Assembly: GCA_001464055.1 (NCBI GenBank)
Contig: LNET01000026.1
Coordinates: forward strand, 1-64,000
Origin: Burkholderiales bacterium Ga0077543
GTDB lineage: Bacteria; Pseudomonadota; Gammaproteobacteria; Burkholderiales; Burkholderiaceae_C
Direction: 5' to 3'
Length of the DNA stretch: 64,000 nt
In this document: positions 8,427 through 17,833 of the stretch, piece after piece
Numbering within the stretch: position 1 is the first letter of the stretch
Layout: each line of letters opens with the position of its first letter
Translations under genes and position numbers: made by a program
Notes under the pieces: generated by a model
What the model saw: only the letters and a program-made list of their open reading frames with translations
The model's database searches: none
Told to the model about the DNA's origin: nothing

Positions 8427-8741
8427 ATGACCACACGCCGCACCAACACCCAAGCCGCTGCTTCTCCCACCACCCCGGCAGCCTCCGCGCCGACCGCCGC
8501 CTCAGGGCCCAAGCTTCGCCAGACTCAGGCCGAGTACACCGCTGCACGGCCGAATGCCGAGCCCGGCGTCAAGCCCATGATGTCCAGCTCGAAGATGTAC
8601 GTGTGCATCAAGTGCCACGCCAACTTCAAGACCGGCGACGGCAAGCCCGACCCGCGACTGCGCGGACTGGGCCGCTGCAACAACTGCCTGGGCGTGGCAG
8701 CAGGCACCAGCGCACCGACCAGCACCACGCCCACGGCCTGA
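8427..8741 (+). CDS. Small protein with a two-CxxC zinc-ribbon-like motif
   Basis: A 104-residue protein of unknown function. The first 30 residues are rich in Ala, Thr and Pro and look disordered. Residues about 55-90 contain CIKC and CNNC separated by roughly 25 residues, a spacing compatible with one zinc ion. Residues between the pairs are basic (FKTGDGKPDPRLRGLGR), so nucleic-acid or protein binding is possible. It is divergent from the DUF3422 gene, and a terminator-like hairpin follows at 8766-8785. No named family is recognised. Confidence 0.7.
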   Translation: MTTRRTNTQAAASPTTPAASAPTAASGPKLRQTQAEYTAARPNAEPGVKPMMSSSKMYVCIKCHANFKTGDGKPDPRLRGLGRCNNCLGVAAGTSAPTSTTPTA

Positions 8742-8765
8742 CCCGGCCCGGCCACAAGCCAGCAA

Positions 8766-8785
8766 GACGGCCCTTCGGGGCCGTC
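8766..8785 (+). terminator. Hairpin terminator-like element after the CxxC gene
   Basis: An 8-bp perfect stem GACGGCCC/GGGCCGTC closes a TTCG tetraloop. It is followed by GTCGTTAG rather than a clean T run, so termination may be weak. Confidence 0.5.
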
Positions 8786-8841
8786 GTCGTTAGCGGACGC
8801 CGCGCGACGGAAAGAGGCGTCCCTTCCGGGCCCTGAACCCG

Positions 8842-9246
8842 TCAGTGCGCCGCGAGCGCACGCAACAGCCCCAGCGCCGAGGCCGCCGTCATGGCGTGCG
8901 GTTCGAAGCGGCCATGACCGCCAAAGCGAAGGAACAGCTCCCGCCCCTGGGCGTCGGCGGCTGCGAAACCCATCGACCAGCGCGAAAACAGGCGCTCGTC
9001 CACGGGCACCACATCCATCAGCAGCACGCGCCGATGGCGGCTGTCGCGGGCAATGCGGCAAAAGGTCTCGCTGACCGCTTCGCGTCGGCCCTCCAGCACC
9101 TGCAGGAAAGCAGAGCTGTCGAAAACGAGCATCCCGGTGAGCTGGCTGCGTTCGTTGGCCATGCTCGCGTGGTCGACGATGGTCTGGACCGACTCAGGGG
9201 CCAGCGGCTGGCTGGGTTCACTGGCATAGATCAGGCGGGTGAGCAT
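8842..9246 (-). CDS. Single-domain BLUF blue-light photoreceptor
   Basis: A 134-residue protein that is essentially one BLUF domain (FAD-binding blue-light sensor) plus a short C-terminal helix. The residues of the flavin photocycle are all present: Tyr7 (LIYAS), Asn31, Gln49 (FLQVLEG), and Trp90/Met92 in WSMGF. There is no output domain, so it must signal through a partner, as PixD/Slr1694-type proteins do. The ATG at 9246 has GGAG 8 bases upstream. It is divergent from the chemotaxis operon and close to the bch/crt block, so light control of motility or photosynthesis is a reasonable guess. Confidence 0.93.
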   Translation of the reverse strand: MLTRLIYASEPSQPLAPESVQTIVDHASMANERSQLTGMLVFDSSAFLQVLEGRREAVSETFCRIARDSRHRRVLLMDVVPVDERLFSRWSMGFAAADAQGRELFLRFGGHGRFEPHAMTAASALGLLRALAAH

Positions 9247-9368
9247 GGCATGTCTCCAGGGGACAAAACAGGACAGCGGCCACAGAACGGGCCGCTGCCG
9301 GCAGGGTAGGCGCACCGGGGCCGGCCCGACTGCCCGATAGGCCAGGGAATTCCAGCGGTGATCGTGAC

Positions 9369-9395
9369 TTCAGTTTGTAAGCGGTTTTCCGATAC
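9369..9395 (+). promoter_or_regulatory. Sigma-28 (FliA)-type promoter of the chemotaxis operon
   Basis: TTCAGTTT, an 11-bp spacer, then TCCGATAC. The FliA consensus is TAAAGTTT-N11-GCCGATAA, so each half matches at 6 of 8 positions with exact spacing. It lies about 46 bp before the ATG of the first receptor gene and suits flagellar-class control of the cluster. Confidence 0.6.
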
Positions 9396-9440
9396 TGCAG
9401 AAGTCAAGCCTCTGACAGCCCCGGAACCGAAACATTTGTC

Positions 9441-10622
9441 ATGGACAAAGACTGGACAGCGAGGGAATCCACGACCATCGGGTCGGCCGGCAGCCTCCGT
9501 CAGGCACTGCCGCTGGCAAGCGCCGGCCTGCTCTGGGCCACGGCTGCGGGCGCAGCCCTGGCGGGCCATGGCGTGCTGGCGGGCTGCGCCTGGGCTGCCA
9601 TGGCAGCCGTGCCTGCCTGGGCGGCGTGGCAGAAGCGGCGCAGCGGCAGGGTTGGCGCCAGCGGCGCACGCAGCCAGACGCCGGCTGAAACAACCACCGC
9701 GCTGTTGCAGCGCCTGGACGAGGCTGCCCGCACCTGGACCAGCCACCTGGGCACTGCCCAGACGCAGATGCGCGAAGCCACGGACCAGCTTCTGCAGGGC
9801 TTCGCCCAGATCCTGGACCAGCTCGACACCATCGTCAGCCCGGGCGACAACGCCGGCCACGACAACATCGACGCCCGCGCTGCCGTGCTCGAACAGTGCG
9901 AAACGCAGTTGCGCGGCCTGATCGAGCGCTTCCACGACTTCGTGCGCTCCCGTGAGGACATGATGGGCTCGGTGCGCTCGCTGTCGGGCGCGTCGTCGGG
10001 TCTGCGCGACATGGCCGAAGACGTGGCCAAGCTCGCACGCCAGACCAACCTGCTGTCGATCAACGCCGCCATCGAGGCTGCACGCGCCGGCCCCAGTGGC
10101 CGCGGCTTTGCCGTCGTCGCCACGGAAGTGCGGCGCCTGTCGGCCTAGTCGGGCGACACCGGCAGGCGCATCGGCGAACGGGTCAACGACTTCGGCGCCC
10201 ACATGCAGACTGCTCTGGACCAGGCCGCCCAGCACAACGAACACGACGCCAAGGTCATCCACGAAAGCGAAGCCACCATCCACCGCGTGGTGGGCCAGGT
10301 GGACGAGGCGGTCGGCGCCCTGAACCAGCGCGCCGCCGAACTGAGCGAACGCGGCAGCCTCGTCAAGGCCCAGGTCGAACAGCTGATGGTGGCCTTCCAG
10401 TTCCAGGACCGCGTGCACCAGATCGTCGACCAGGTGAATGGCTCGATCCACTCGGCCGTGGCTCGCCTGAGCGAGGCCCTGCCCCAGGGCCAGACCCCCG
10501 CCGCGGACGAGTGGCAGGCGCTGCTGAGCGCGGGCTACACCACGGACGAGCAACGCGCCATTGCAAGCGGCGCGGCTCCGAAGACGGCGCCACAGGCCAC
10601 CACCGAAACCACCTTCTTCTGA
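9441..10622 (+). pseudogene. Methyl-accepting chemotaxis protein gene interrupted by an amber codon
   Basis: First gene of the chemotaxis operon. The N-terminus has a hydrophobic hairpin (about residues 20-65). A methyl-accepting signalling domain follows, with the conserved hairpin tip around [20 protein letters not shown]. Codon 236 (10146-10148) is TAG where homologous receptors have Gln (EVRRLSA-Q-SGDTGRRI). A single C-to-T change from CAG would create it. The same frame then stays open for 157 codons to 10622 with clear receptor sequence. As read, the product lacks the second half of the signalling hairpin and should not couple to CheA. A sequencing error cannot be excluded. Confidence 0.85.
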
Positions 10623-10643
10623 ACCGGAACACGCCGCAGCGCC

Positions 10644-11015
10644 ATGCCCAAGACCATCCTGATCGTCGACGACTCCAGTTCCCTGCGCACCGTGGTGAAG
10701 ATGGCCCTGGTGCGAGCCGGCTACGACGTTGTCGAAGCCGGCGACGGCCGCGAAGGCCTGGCCGCGCTGGAAAAAGCCGGCAAGGTGAACCTGATCGTCA
10801 GCGACGTGAACATGCCCAACATGGACGGCATCACCTTCGTCACCCAGGTCAAGCAGCACCCGCGCCACAAGTTCGTGCCCGTGATCATGCTCACCACCGA
10901 AGGGCAAGACGCGAAGAAGCAGGAAGGCCGGGCTGCAGGCGCCAAGGCCTGGATCGTCAAGCCCTTCAACCCGCCGCAATTGCTGGATGCGGTGTCCAAG
11001 CTGATCCTGCCTTGA
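10644..11015 (+). CDS. cheY: CheY-type single-domain response regulator
   Basis: A 123-residue receiver domain that takes phosphate from CheA and acts on the flagellar switch or serves as a phosphate sink. Visible features are the acidic pair Asp9-Asp10, the phospho-acceptor Asp54 (SDVNMPNMDG), Thr84 (MLTTEG) and Lys106 (IVKPF). It is the second gene of the operon, 21 bp after the interrupted receptor gene. There is no output domain. Confidence 0.93.
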   Translation: MPKTILIVDDSSSLRTVVKMALVRAGYDVVEAGDGREGLAALEKAGKVNLIVSDVNMPNMDGITFVTQVKQHPRHKFVPVIMLTTEGQDAKKQEGRAAGAKAWIVKPFNPPQLLDAVSKLILP

Positions 11016-11050
11016 ACCGGCTGTGACGGAAGCAACCCAGAGAGGTCTCC

Positions 11051-11395
11051 ATGGCCAAGCGCAGTAAAGCCAACACCCCGGCCACCACCCCAGCCGCAAG
11101 CCCGCCGCTGGCGCTGCCGGCAGAACTGACGATCTACACCGTCGGCGAATTGCATCCCCAGTGGCTGGGCTGGCTGCAGCAGGACGGCGTGGCGGTCGAG
11201 GCCGCTGCCGTCGATCAGGTGGACGGCGCCGGTCTGCAGATGCTGCTGTCGCTGTCGCACGCGCTCGATCGGCGAGGCCGCCAGCTGCAGTTGCATGCGC
11301 CCAGCCCGGCGCTGCGCGAAGGCTGCCAGGCCCTGGGCCTGCAGGACTGGCTGGCCAGCCGCAGCACCCCAGCCGCCGCAGGAGCCTCCGCATGA
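11051..11395 (+). CDS. STAS-domain protein in the chemotaxis operon
   Basis: A 114-residue STAS-fold protein similar to anti-sigma-factor antagonists. The loop that normally carries the phosphorylatable Ser/Thr (DSxG) reads D58-G-A-G61, so the phospho-acceptor is missing. Regulation by a serine kinase is therefore unlikely, and a structural or partner-binding role is more plausible. The stop codon overlaps the cheA start (ATGA). STAS proteins between cheY and cheA occur in related chemotaxis operons, but their role is poorly defined. Confidence 0.8.
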   Translation: MAKRSKANTPATTPAASPPLALPAELTIYTVGELHPQWLGWLQQDGVAVEAAAVDQVDGAGLQMLLSLSHALDRRGRQLQLHAPSPALREGCQALGLQDWLASRSTPAAAGASA

Positions 11396-13704
11396 AAAAG
11401 ACACCAACCGCCGCGGCCACAGGCGCTTCCGACGCCGACCTGGACTTCATCCGCGCCGCCCTGCCGGCCTTCATCAGCGAAGCCCAGGAACAGATCGAAA
11501 CCCTGGAGCAGTTGCTGCTGCAGCTGGAAGACGCTCCGGGCGACATGGAACTGCTGAATGCGCTGTTCCGCTGCGCCCACACCGTGAAGGGCTCGGCCGG
11601 CATCTTCGGCCTGGACCGGGTCGTGGCCTTCACCCACCATGTCGAGACCTTGCTCGACCTGCTGCGCGAAGGCCGGTTGGCGCTGACCCCGGACTTGAGC
11701 ACCCTGCTGCTGCAGTGCAACGACCAGATTCGCAACCTGATCGCCCAGGCCCGGGGCGACGATGCCGACGAGAGCCCGGAACTGCAGGCCGAGCGCGCCG
11801 CCCTCGTCGAACGGCTGCAGCAGGCCGCTGGGAGTCGGGAGTCATTGGCGACAGCAGCCGCGCCTGCGACGATGGCTGCACCCAGCGCCACGTCGGCAGG
11901 CAGCGAGCTGCAGGCCGCTGCGCCAGCCCCCGAGGCCCCCTGCCGCGCCTGGCACGTGTCGGCCGCCTTCGGCAAGGACACCTTCCGCAACGGCATGGAC
12001 CCGCTGGCGCTGCTGAACTATCTGCGCGGCATGGGCGAGATGCCCTGTCTGGCCTGCGACGCCCCGGCCGTGCCGCCTCTGGACCAGCTGGATCCAGAGA
12101 GCTGCCATCTGGCCTTCGAACTGCGCCTGCAGACCGAGGCCACCCGCGACGAGATCGAAGGCGCCTTCAGCTTCGTGCGCGACGACTGCCAGTTGCAGGT
12201 GCTGGAGCCCGGTGCCACCGCCGAAGACTATGTGCGCCTGATCGAAGCCCAGCCCGGCAACCCGCGGCTGGGCGAGATCCTGGTGAGCTGCGGCGCGATC
12301 AGCCGCGCCCAGCTGCAACAGGGCCTGCGCGCCCAGGCGACGTCCAAGGCCGCCGGCGCCGCCCCGACACCGCTGGGTGAAGTGCTGCAGGCCACCGCCG
12401 GCATCAGCCCGCTGGTCGTGAGCGCGGCGCTGGAAAAGCAGCAACGCGCCCGACCCGCCGCCACGCGTGACGCCGCTGCCGCCGGAGCGGCCGGCGATGA
12501 AGGCCGCTTCATCCGGGTACAGGCCGACCGGCTGGACGATGTCATCAACCTGCTCGGCGAACTCGTCATCGCCGGTGCCGGCGCAGCGCTGCTGGCCCGG
12601 CAGACGCGCCAGAGTGGATTGATCGAGGCCAACGGTCAGATCAGCCGGCTGATCGAGGAAATCCGAAACGGCACCCTGCAGCTGCGCATGGTGCCCATCG
12701 GCGAAACCTTCTCGCGCTTTCGACGCGTGGTGCGCGACACCGCCAGCGAACTGGGCAAGGACGTGCACCTGGACATCGTCGGCGGTGACACCGAGCTCGA
12801 CAAGAGCGTGGTCGAACGCATCGCCGACCCGCTGATGCACCTGGTGCGCAATGCCCTGGACCATGGACTGGAAACACCGGGGCAGCGCCAGGCCATCGGC
12901 AAGCCTGCCCAAGGCCGGCTGACGCTTTCGGCATGCCATGAATCAGGCAGCATCCTGATCCGCATCGACGACGACGGCCGCGGCATCCAGCGCGACAAGG
13001 TGCTCGAACGCGCCTGGGACCGCGGCCTGGTCGAACGCGGCGTGGTGCCGGCCGACGAGGACATCGATCGCCTGATCTTCGAGCCCGGCTTCAGCACCGC
13101 CGAGAAGGTCACCAACCTGTCAGGCCGCGGCGTCGGCATGGATGTCGTGCGCCGCAACATCGAAGCGCTGCGCGGCAGCGTCACGCTGTCCAGCACGCCT
13201 GGCGCGGGCTCGCGCATCGAGATCCGTCTGCCACTGACCCTGGCCATCATCGACGGCTTCCTCGTCGGCGTGGGCAGCTCGAAGTTCATCTTCCCGCTCG
13301 ACGCCGTGGTCGAGGTGATCGAGGACCGCGACACCACCGGCAGCCTGGACGCACACGGCCGCCGCCTGGTGGAACTGCGCGGCCAGGTGCTGCCCGTGGT
13401 CTGTCTGCGCACCCTGTATGCGCTCGATTCACCCCCTCCGGCACGCAGCAGCGTCGTCGTCATCCAGACCGGCGGCCGCCGCTTCGGCGTGCTGGTGGAC
13501 CAGCTGCTGGGCCAGCACCAGACCGTCATCAAGCCCCTGGGTCGCATGTTCCGCAGCCTTCGTGGCATGAGCGGCTCGTCGATCCTGGGCAACGGCGAAG
13601 TCGCCCTGATCTTCGACGTGCATTCCCTCAGCCAGCTGGCTGCAGAACCCGCGGGCGCAGTCGCCCCCACACCCCGAGCCTCTACCGAAGGACACACCTC
13701 ATGA
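11392..13704 (+). CDS. cheA: Chemotaxis histidine kinase CheA
   Basis: A 770-residue CheA that phosphorylates CheY and CheB in response to receptors. The domains in order are an N-terminal HPt with phospho-His63 ([13 protein letters not shown]), a linker with a second regulatory region (about 180-345), the dimerisation and HATPase core with the N-box [12 protein letters not shown] and the G-box GRGVGMD, and a C-terminal CheW-like domain. The ATG overlaps the STAS stop codon, and the cheA stop overlaps the next receptor start. All kinase motifs look intact. Confidence 0.95.
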   Translation: MKKTPTAAATGASDADLDFIRAALPAFISEAQEQIETLEQLLLQLEDAPGDMELLNALFRCAHTVKGSAGIFGLDRVVAFTHHVETLLDLLREGRLALTPDLSTLLLQCNDQIRNLIAQARGDDADESPELQAERAALVERLQQAAGSRESLATAAAPATMAAPSATSAGSELQAAAPAPEAPCRAWHVSAAFGKDTFRNGMDPLALLNYLRGMGEMPCLACDAPAVPPLDQLDPESCHLAFELRLQTEATRDEIEGAFSFVRDDCQLQVLEPGATAEDYVRLIEAQPGNPRLGEILVSCGAISRAQLQQGLRAQATSKAAGAAPTPLGEVLQATAGISPLVVSAALEKQQRARPAATRDAAAAGAAGDEGRFIRVQADRLDDVINLLGELVIAGAGAALLARQTRQSGLIEANGQISRLIEEIRNGTLQLRMVPIGETFSRFRRVVRDTASELGKDVHLDIVGGDTELDKSVVERIADPLMHLVRNALDHGLETPGQRQAIGKPAQGRLTLSACHESGSILIRIDDDGRGIQRDKVLERAWDRGLVERGVVPADEDIDRLIFEPGFSTAEKVTNLSGRGVGMDVVRRNIEALRGSVTLSSTPGAGSRIEIRLPLTLAIIDGFLVGVGSSKFIFPLDAVVEVIEDRDTTGSLDAHGRRLVELRGQVLPVVCLRTLYALDSPPPARSSVVVIQTGGRRFGVLVDQLLGQHQTVIKPLGRMFRSLRGMSGSSILGNGEVALIFDVHSLSQLAAEPAGAVAPTPRASTEGHTS

Positions 13705-15914
13705 ACACGCCGCAACTCTCCTGGCTTGGCCGTCTCTTCGCAGGCCAGGTGCTGGACGACACCGTCCAGGCCATGACCGCCACCCTGAACCAGGCCGCCA
13801 GCGCGCATGCCGCCGCCGAGGCCGCCCGAGCCGACAGCGAAGCCACGCTGGCCCAGGTGAAACAACGCCTGGATTCGGTGGAGGCCGAACTGAAGGTACG
13901 CACCGACATCATGAACCTCACGAGCATCGTCTCCGAGGCCGACAAGAAGGGCGACATCCTCTGCGTCAACGAGAAGTTCCTGGAGGTGTCGAAATACCCA
14001 AAGAGCGAGCTCATCGGGCACGGCCACAACACCACGCGCCACCCCGACATGCCCAAGGAGGTGTTCAAGCAGATGTGGTCGACCATCGGCCGCGGCGACA
14101 TCTTCCGCGGCAAGGTGAAGAACCGCGCAAAGGACGGCACACCCTACTATGTCGACGCGGTGATCGCCCCCATCCTGGGCGAGAACGGCAAGCCCATGAA
14201 GTACCTGGGCGTGCGCTACGACATCACCGAAGCAGAGCTGGAACGTCACAACGCCAAGGGCATCCTCGACGCCATCGACCAGAGCTATGCCTTCATCGAG
14301 TTCGATCTGGGCGGACATGTCCTCCATGCGAACAAGAATTTCCTGGCGACCCTGGGCTACGGGCTGGACGAGATCAAGGGGCGCCACCACCGCACCTTCG
14401 TCGACGCCGCCTACGCGAATTCGAGCGAATACGCCCAATTCTGGCGAGACCTGAACGCCGGAACGCCGAAGAACAGCACCTTCAGGCGCATCACCAAGTC
14501 CGGCAGCGAGATCTGGATCCAGGCCGTCTATGCGCCGGTGAAGGACGAGATGGGCCGCGTCGCCAAGATCATCAAGATCGCCACCGACGTGACGGCCCAG
14601 GTGCAGGCCCGCCAGATGCTCGAGCAGGCCGTCGAACAAGCCCAGGCCGTGACCACCGCAGCCAAGCACGGCGACCTGTCGCAGCGCATTCCGCTGGAAG
14701 GCAAGAGCGGCCCGATCAAGCTGCTGTGCGAAGGCGTCAACGGCCTGGTGGAGACGACTTCGGTGATCTTCGACGACGTCGGGCGTGCCCTGGGCGGCCT
14801 GTCTTCCGGCGACCTGAGCCAGCGCATCACCCGCGACTACGAAGGCGTGTTCGCCCAGGTCAAGAACGACGCCAACGCCACCAGCGAGAAGCTCGCAGCC
14901 ATCATCGAAGACGTCGGCCGTGTGCTCAGCGGCATGGCCAGCGGCGACCTGACGCAGCGCATCACCCGCGACGCCGAAGGTGTGTTCGACCAGGTCAAGA
15001 CCGATGCCAACAGCACCGGCGACAAGCTCGTGGCCATCATCGAGGAAGTGCGCGCTGCCGCCGACGCCCTCACGGGCGCTGCCAACCAGGTCAGCGCCAC
15101 CGCCCAGAGTCTGAGCCAGAGCGCCAGCGAACAGGCCAGCTCGGTCGAGGAGACCACGGCGTCGATCGACATGATGAGTGCTTCCATCACCCAGAACAGC
15201 GACAACGCCAAGGTCACCGACGGCATGGCCACCAAGGCCAGCAAGGAAGCCAGCGACGGCGGCGCGGCGGTGACGCAGACGGTGCAGGCCATGAAGCAGA
15301 TCGCGCAGAAGATCAGCATCGTCGACGACATCGCCTACCAGACCAACCTGCTGGCCCTGAACGCAGCCATCGAGGCCGCCCGCGCCGGCGAACACGGCAA
15401 GGGCTTCGCGGTGGTGGCCGCCGAGGTGCGCAAGCTGGCCGAACGCAGCCAGGAAGCGGCCAAGGAAATCGGCGACCTGGCCGGCAACAGCGTGAGCACG
15501 GCCGAACGCGCCGGCAAGCTGCTCGACGAGATCGTGCCCAGCATCCAGAAGACCAGCGAACTGGTGCAGGAGATCGCCGCCGCCTCGCAGGAACAGAGCC
15601 AGAGCGTGACACAGATCGGTGGCGCCATGGGCCAGCTGAGCAAGGCCACGCAGCAGAACGCCTCGGCCTCCGAGGAACTGGCCGCCACCAGCGAGGAACT
15701 GAGCGGCCAGGCCGAACAGCTTCAGCAGTCGGTGGCCTTCTTCAACCTGGGCGGCGAGCTTGCCGCACCGCACCGCCAGGCGCGCAACGACACGCCGGCG
15801 GACCGCCGCTCGGCCGGCTCGGCCGGGGCTTCGATGCGCGGCGGTGCCAAGTCGGCCGCAGCGCAGCCGCGCCACGCGGCCAAGGTCGCCAACGGCAACT
15901 TCAGGCCCTACTGA
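13701..15914 (+). CDS. Cytoplasmic PAS-PAS-HAMP chemoreceptor
   Basis: A 737-residue receptor with no membrane segment. A short coiled coil (about 35-65) is followed by two PAS domains (about 70-190 and 190-310, the first Aer-like with [12 protein letters not shown] and RHPDMP). HAMP-like repeats lie at about 320-450 and the methyl-accepting domain at about 460-690, with intact [32 protein letters not shown]. Two of the HAMP units are tandem 45-codon repeats. A low-complexity basic tail follows. The PAS pair suggests sensing of redox, light or an internal ligand. The start overlaps the cheA stop. Confidence 0.9.
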   Translation: MNTPQLSWLGRLFAGQVLDDTVQAMTATLNQAASAHAAAEAARADSEATLAQVKQRLDSVEAELKVRTDIMNLTSIVSEADKKGDILCVNEKFLEVSKYPKSELIGHGHNTTRHPDMPKEVFKQMWSTIGRGDIFRGKVKNRAKDGTPYYVDAVIAPILGENGKPMKYLGVRYDITEAELERHNAKGILDAIDQSYAFIEFDLGGHVLHANKNFLATLGYGLDEIKGRHHRTFVDAAYANSSEYAQFWRDLNAGTPKNSTFRRITKSGSEIWIQAVYAPVKDEMGRVAKIIKIATDVTAQVQARQMLEQAVEQAQAVTTAAKHGDLSQRIPLEGKSGPIKLLCEGVNGLVETTSVIFDDVGRALGGLSSGDLSQRITRDYEGVFAQVKNDANATSEKLAAIIEDVGRVLSGMASGDLTQRITRDAEGVFDQVKTDANSTGDKLVAIIEEVRAAADALTGAANQVSATAQSLSQSASEQASSVEETTASIDMMSASITQNSDNAKVTDGMATKASKEASDGGAAVTQTVQAMKQIAQKISIVDDIAYQTNLLALNAAIEAARAGEHGKGFAVVAAEVRKLAERSQEAAKEIGDLAGNSVSTAERAGKLLDEIVPSIQKTSELVQEIAAASQEQSQSVTQIGGAMGQLSKATQQNASASEELAATSEELSGQAEQLQQSVAFFNLGGELAAPHRQARNDTPADRRSAGSAGASMRGGAKSAAAQPRHAAKVANGNFRPY
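14775..15044 (+). repeat. Tandem 135-bp repeat coding two HAMP units of the receptor
   Basis: Units at 14775-14909 and 14910-15044 each encode 45 residues of the form DVGR.L.G..SGDL.QRITRD.EGVF.QVK.DAN. They are very similar at protein level, which indicates internal duplication of a HAMP module. Confidence 0.8.
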
Positions 15915-15936
15915 AACCCGCACCGGGAGCCCCAGC

Positions 15937-16467
15937 ATGAGCCGCAATCCCCCCGGCAGCGCCGCTGCCACCACCAGCCTGGAAGAACCGCCAGCCCAGT
16001 ACCTGACCTTCGCCCTGGGCGAGGAGGTCTTCGCGATGGACATCCGCACCGTGCGCGAGATCATCCAGTACGGTGCCATGACCACGGTGCCGCTGATGCC
16101 CGACTTCGTTCGCGGCGTCATCAACCTGCGCGGAGCGGTCGTGCCGGTGATCGACCTGCACGCGCGTTTCGGCCGGCCGGCGGCGCTGGTGGGCAAAAAG
16201 ACCTGCATCGTGATCTTCGACGCCATGCGCGAAGGCGAACGGGTCGAGCTCGGCCTGCTGGTGGATGCCGTCAGCGAGGTCATCGACATCCCCCAGGCGC
16301 AGATCGAACCGCCGCCCAGCTTCGGCGGTGCGGTGCGCCGCGACTTCATCCGCGGCATGGGCAAGGTGGCCAGCCGCTTCGTCATCATCCTGGAGCCCGA
16401 CCGCGCCTTCGACATCGGCGAAATGGCCCAGCTCTGCGAGGCTTCTCAGGACGCCCTGGCCGCCTGA
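15937..16467 (+). CDS. cheW: Chemotaxis coupling protein CheW
   Basis: A 176-residue CheW that bridges receptors and CheA. The SH3-like double barrel is recognisable from YLTFALGEEVFAMDI, the central GVINLRGAVVPVIDL motif and VDAVSEVIDI. The ATG at 15937 is used because the domain starts shortly after it and GGGAG lies just upstream. It follows the PAS receptor by 22 bp and precedes cheR by 20 bp. Confidence 0.94.
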   Translation: MSRNPPGSAAATTSLEEPPAQYLTFALGEEVFAMDIRTVREIIQYGAMTTVPLMPDFVRGVINLRGAVVPVIDLHARFGRPAALVGKKTCIVIFDAMREGERVELGLLVDAVSEVIDIPQAQIEPPPSFGGAVRRDFIRGMGKVASRFVIILEPDRAFDIGEMAQLCEASQDALAA

Positions 16468-16487
16468 GGGAACGACGACACGACGCC

Positions 16488-17315
16488 ATGCCCGAGTTCA
16501 GCCTACGACCCCAGACCTTCGAGCGCATCACGGCGCTGATGCATGCCAGCATCGGCCTGTCGTTCGCACCCAGCAAGATGTCGCTCGTCAGTTCACGCCT
16601 GGGTCCGCGCATCCAGCGGCTGGGGCTGGGCAGCTTCGAAGCTTATGCCGAGCTCATCGAGGGCCACGGCCCCGAAGGCGACGGCGGCGAATTCCAGATG
16701 GCCGTCGACCTGCTGACGACCAACGAGACCTACTTCTTCCGCGAGCCCGCGCACTACGATCTGCTGGAACGCGAACTGACCGCCCAGCGCCCCCAGCGGC
16801 TGGCGGTGTGGAGCGCGGCCTCGTCATTCGGCGACGAGGCCTACAGCACGGCGATGCTGCTGGCCGACATGGCGCAGCAGGGTCGCATCGGCAAGGACTG
16901 GCAGGTGCTGGGCACCGACATCAGCGACCGGGTGCTGACCAGCGCCGCGCAGGGCATCTACCCCGAGGAAAGGCTGCGAAACGTCAGCCCGGAACGGCTG
17001 AAGCGCTATTGCCTGCGCGGCGAAGACGAGGCGCAGGGGCTGGTGCAGATTCAGCCGCGTCTGCGCGAGCAGGTGCGGTTCGGGCAGCTGAACCTGTGCG
17101 CGCCCATCGACGCGCTGGGCCCGTTCGACGTGGTCTTCCTGCGCAACGTGCTGATCTACTTCGACCCGCCCACCAAGCGCGCCGTGGTCGACCGCGTGCT
17201 GACGCAGCTTCGCCCAGGGGGCCTGTTCTTCATCGGCACCGCTGAAGGCCGGGTGCCCTGCGAAACGCCACTGACGGTGCTGGCGCCGGGTGCTTTCCGC
17301 AAGACGGCCAGCTGA
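16488..17315 (+). CDS. cheR: Chemotaxis receptor methyltransferase CheR
   Basis: A 275-residue SAM-dependent methyltransferase that methylates glutamates on chemoreceptors for adaptation. It has the CheR N-terminal helical domain, LTTNETYFFRE, the SAM-binding segment SAASSFGDEAYS (the usual cysteine is Ser here) and the late motif FLRNVLIYFD. It is followed by cheD and cheB, completing the adaptation set. Confidence 0.93.
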   Translation: MPEFSLRPQTFERITALMHASIGLSFAPSKMSLVSSRLGPRIQRLGLGSFEAYAELIEGHGPEGDGGEFQMAVDLLTTNETYFFREPAHYDLLERELTAQRPQRLAVWSAASSFGDEAYSTAMLLADMAQQGRIGKDWQVLGTDISDRVLTSAAQGIYPEERLRNVSPERLKRYCLRGEDEAQGLVQIQPRLREQVRFGQLNLCAPIDALGPFDVVFLRNVLIYFDPPTKRAVVDRVLTQLRPGGLFFIGTAEGRVPCETPLTVLAPGAFRKTAS

Positions 17316-17328
17316 AGGCCGGGGCGTG

Positions 17329-17811
17329 ATGTTGGACCTGGGCGGCGAGCTCCACAACCTGCACCCCGGCGACCTGGCCTGCGGCGGCCAGGGCGACCGC
17401 TTCACGACCCTGCTGGGCTCGTGCGTGGCGGTGGTGCTGACCGACCCGCGCCGCACCGTGGGCGCGATGTGCCACATCGTGCACGCCGCCCAGGCGGGGC
17501 GCGGCTACGCAGAAAACCTGGTGCGCAACAGCGCCTGGGGCGACATCGCCCTGGACCTGATGTTCGCGCAGCTGCGCCAGCGCGGCATCCAGCCCCAGCT
17601 GTGCGAGGCCTACGTCTATGGCGGCGGCAACATGTTTCCCGGCCAGTTCGGCGGCTCCCACGTCGGCGCGCACAACGCCCGCTGGGCTCTGGACACCCTG
17701 GCCCACAACGGCATCCGGGTGCTGCACCAGGACGTGGGCGGCTCCTGCTACAGGCGCATCGGCTGGACGGTGGGCCCGGGCGCACCCGAAGTCACGGCGG
17801 TCGAGGTTTGA
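17329..17811 (+). CDS. cheD: Chemoreceptor glutamine deamidase CheD
   Basis: CheD deamidates glutamines in receptor methylation regions. The 160-residue protein has the CheD catalytic pattern: Cys in LGSCVAVVL, His in MCHIVH, and the later EAYVYGGGNMF block. The ATG at 17329 is 13 bp after the cheR stop. A GTG immediately before it is an equivalent start. cheB begins 22 bp downstream. Confidence 0.9.
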   Translation: MLDLGGELHNLHPGDLACGGQGDRFTTLLGSCVAVVLTDPRRTVGAMCHIVHAAQAGRGYAENLVRNSAWGDIALDLMFAQLRQRGIQPQLCEAYVYGGGNMFPGQFGGSHVGAHNARWALDTLAHNGIRVLHQDVGGSCYRRIGWTVGPGAPEVTAVEV

Positions 17812-17833
17812 AGACCGCGACGGAATCCCTTCC

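Noticed and set aside
10149-10622. Separate small gene after the amber codon (start at 10203)
   Set aside because: The frame is continuous with the receptor and the sequence is the second half of its signalling domain. No ribosome-binding site precedes the internal ATG.
12636-16415. Long minus-strand open frame across cheA, the receptor and cheW
   Set aside because: It is antisense to three well-supported genes and has no recognisable domain.
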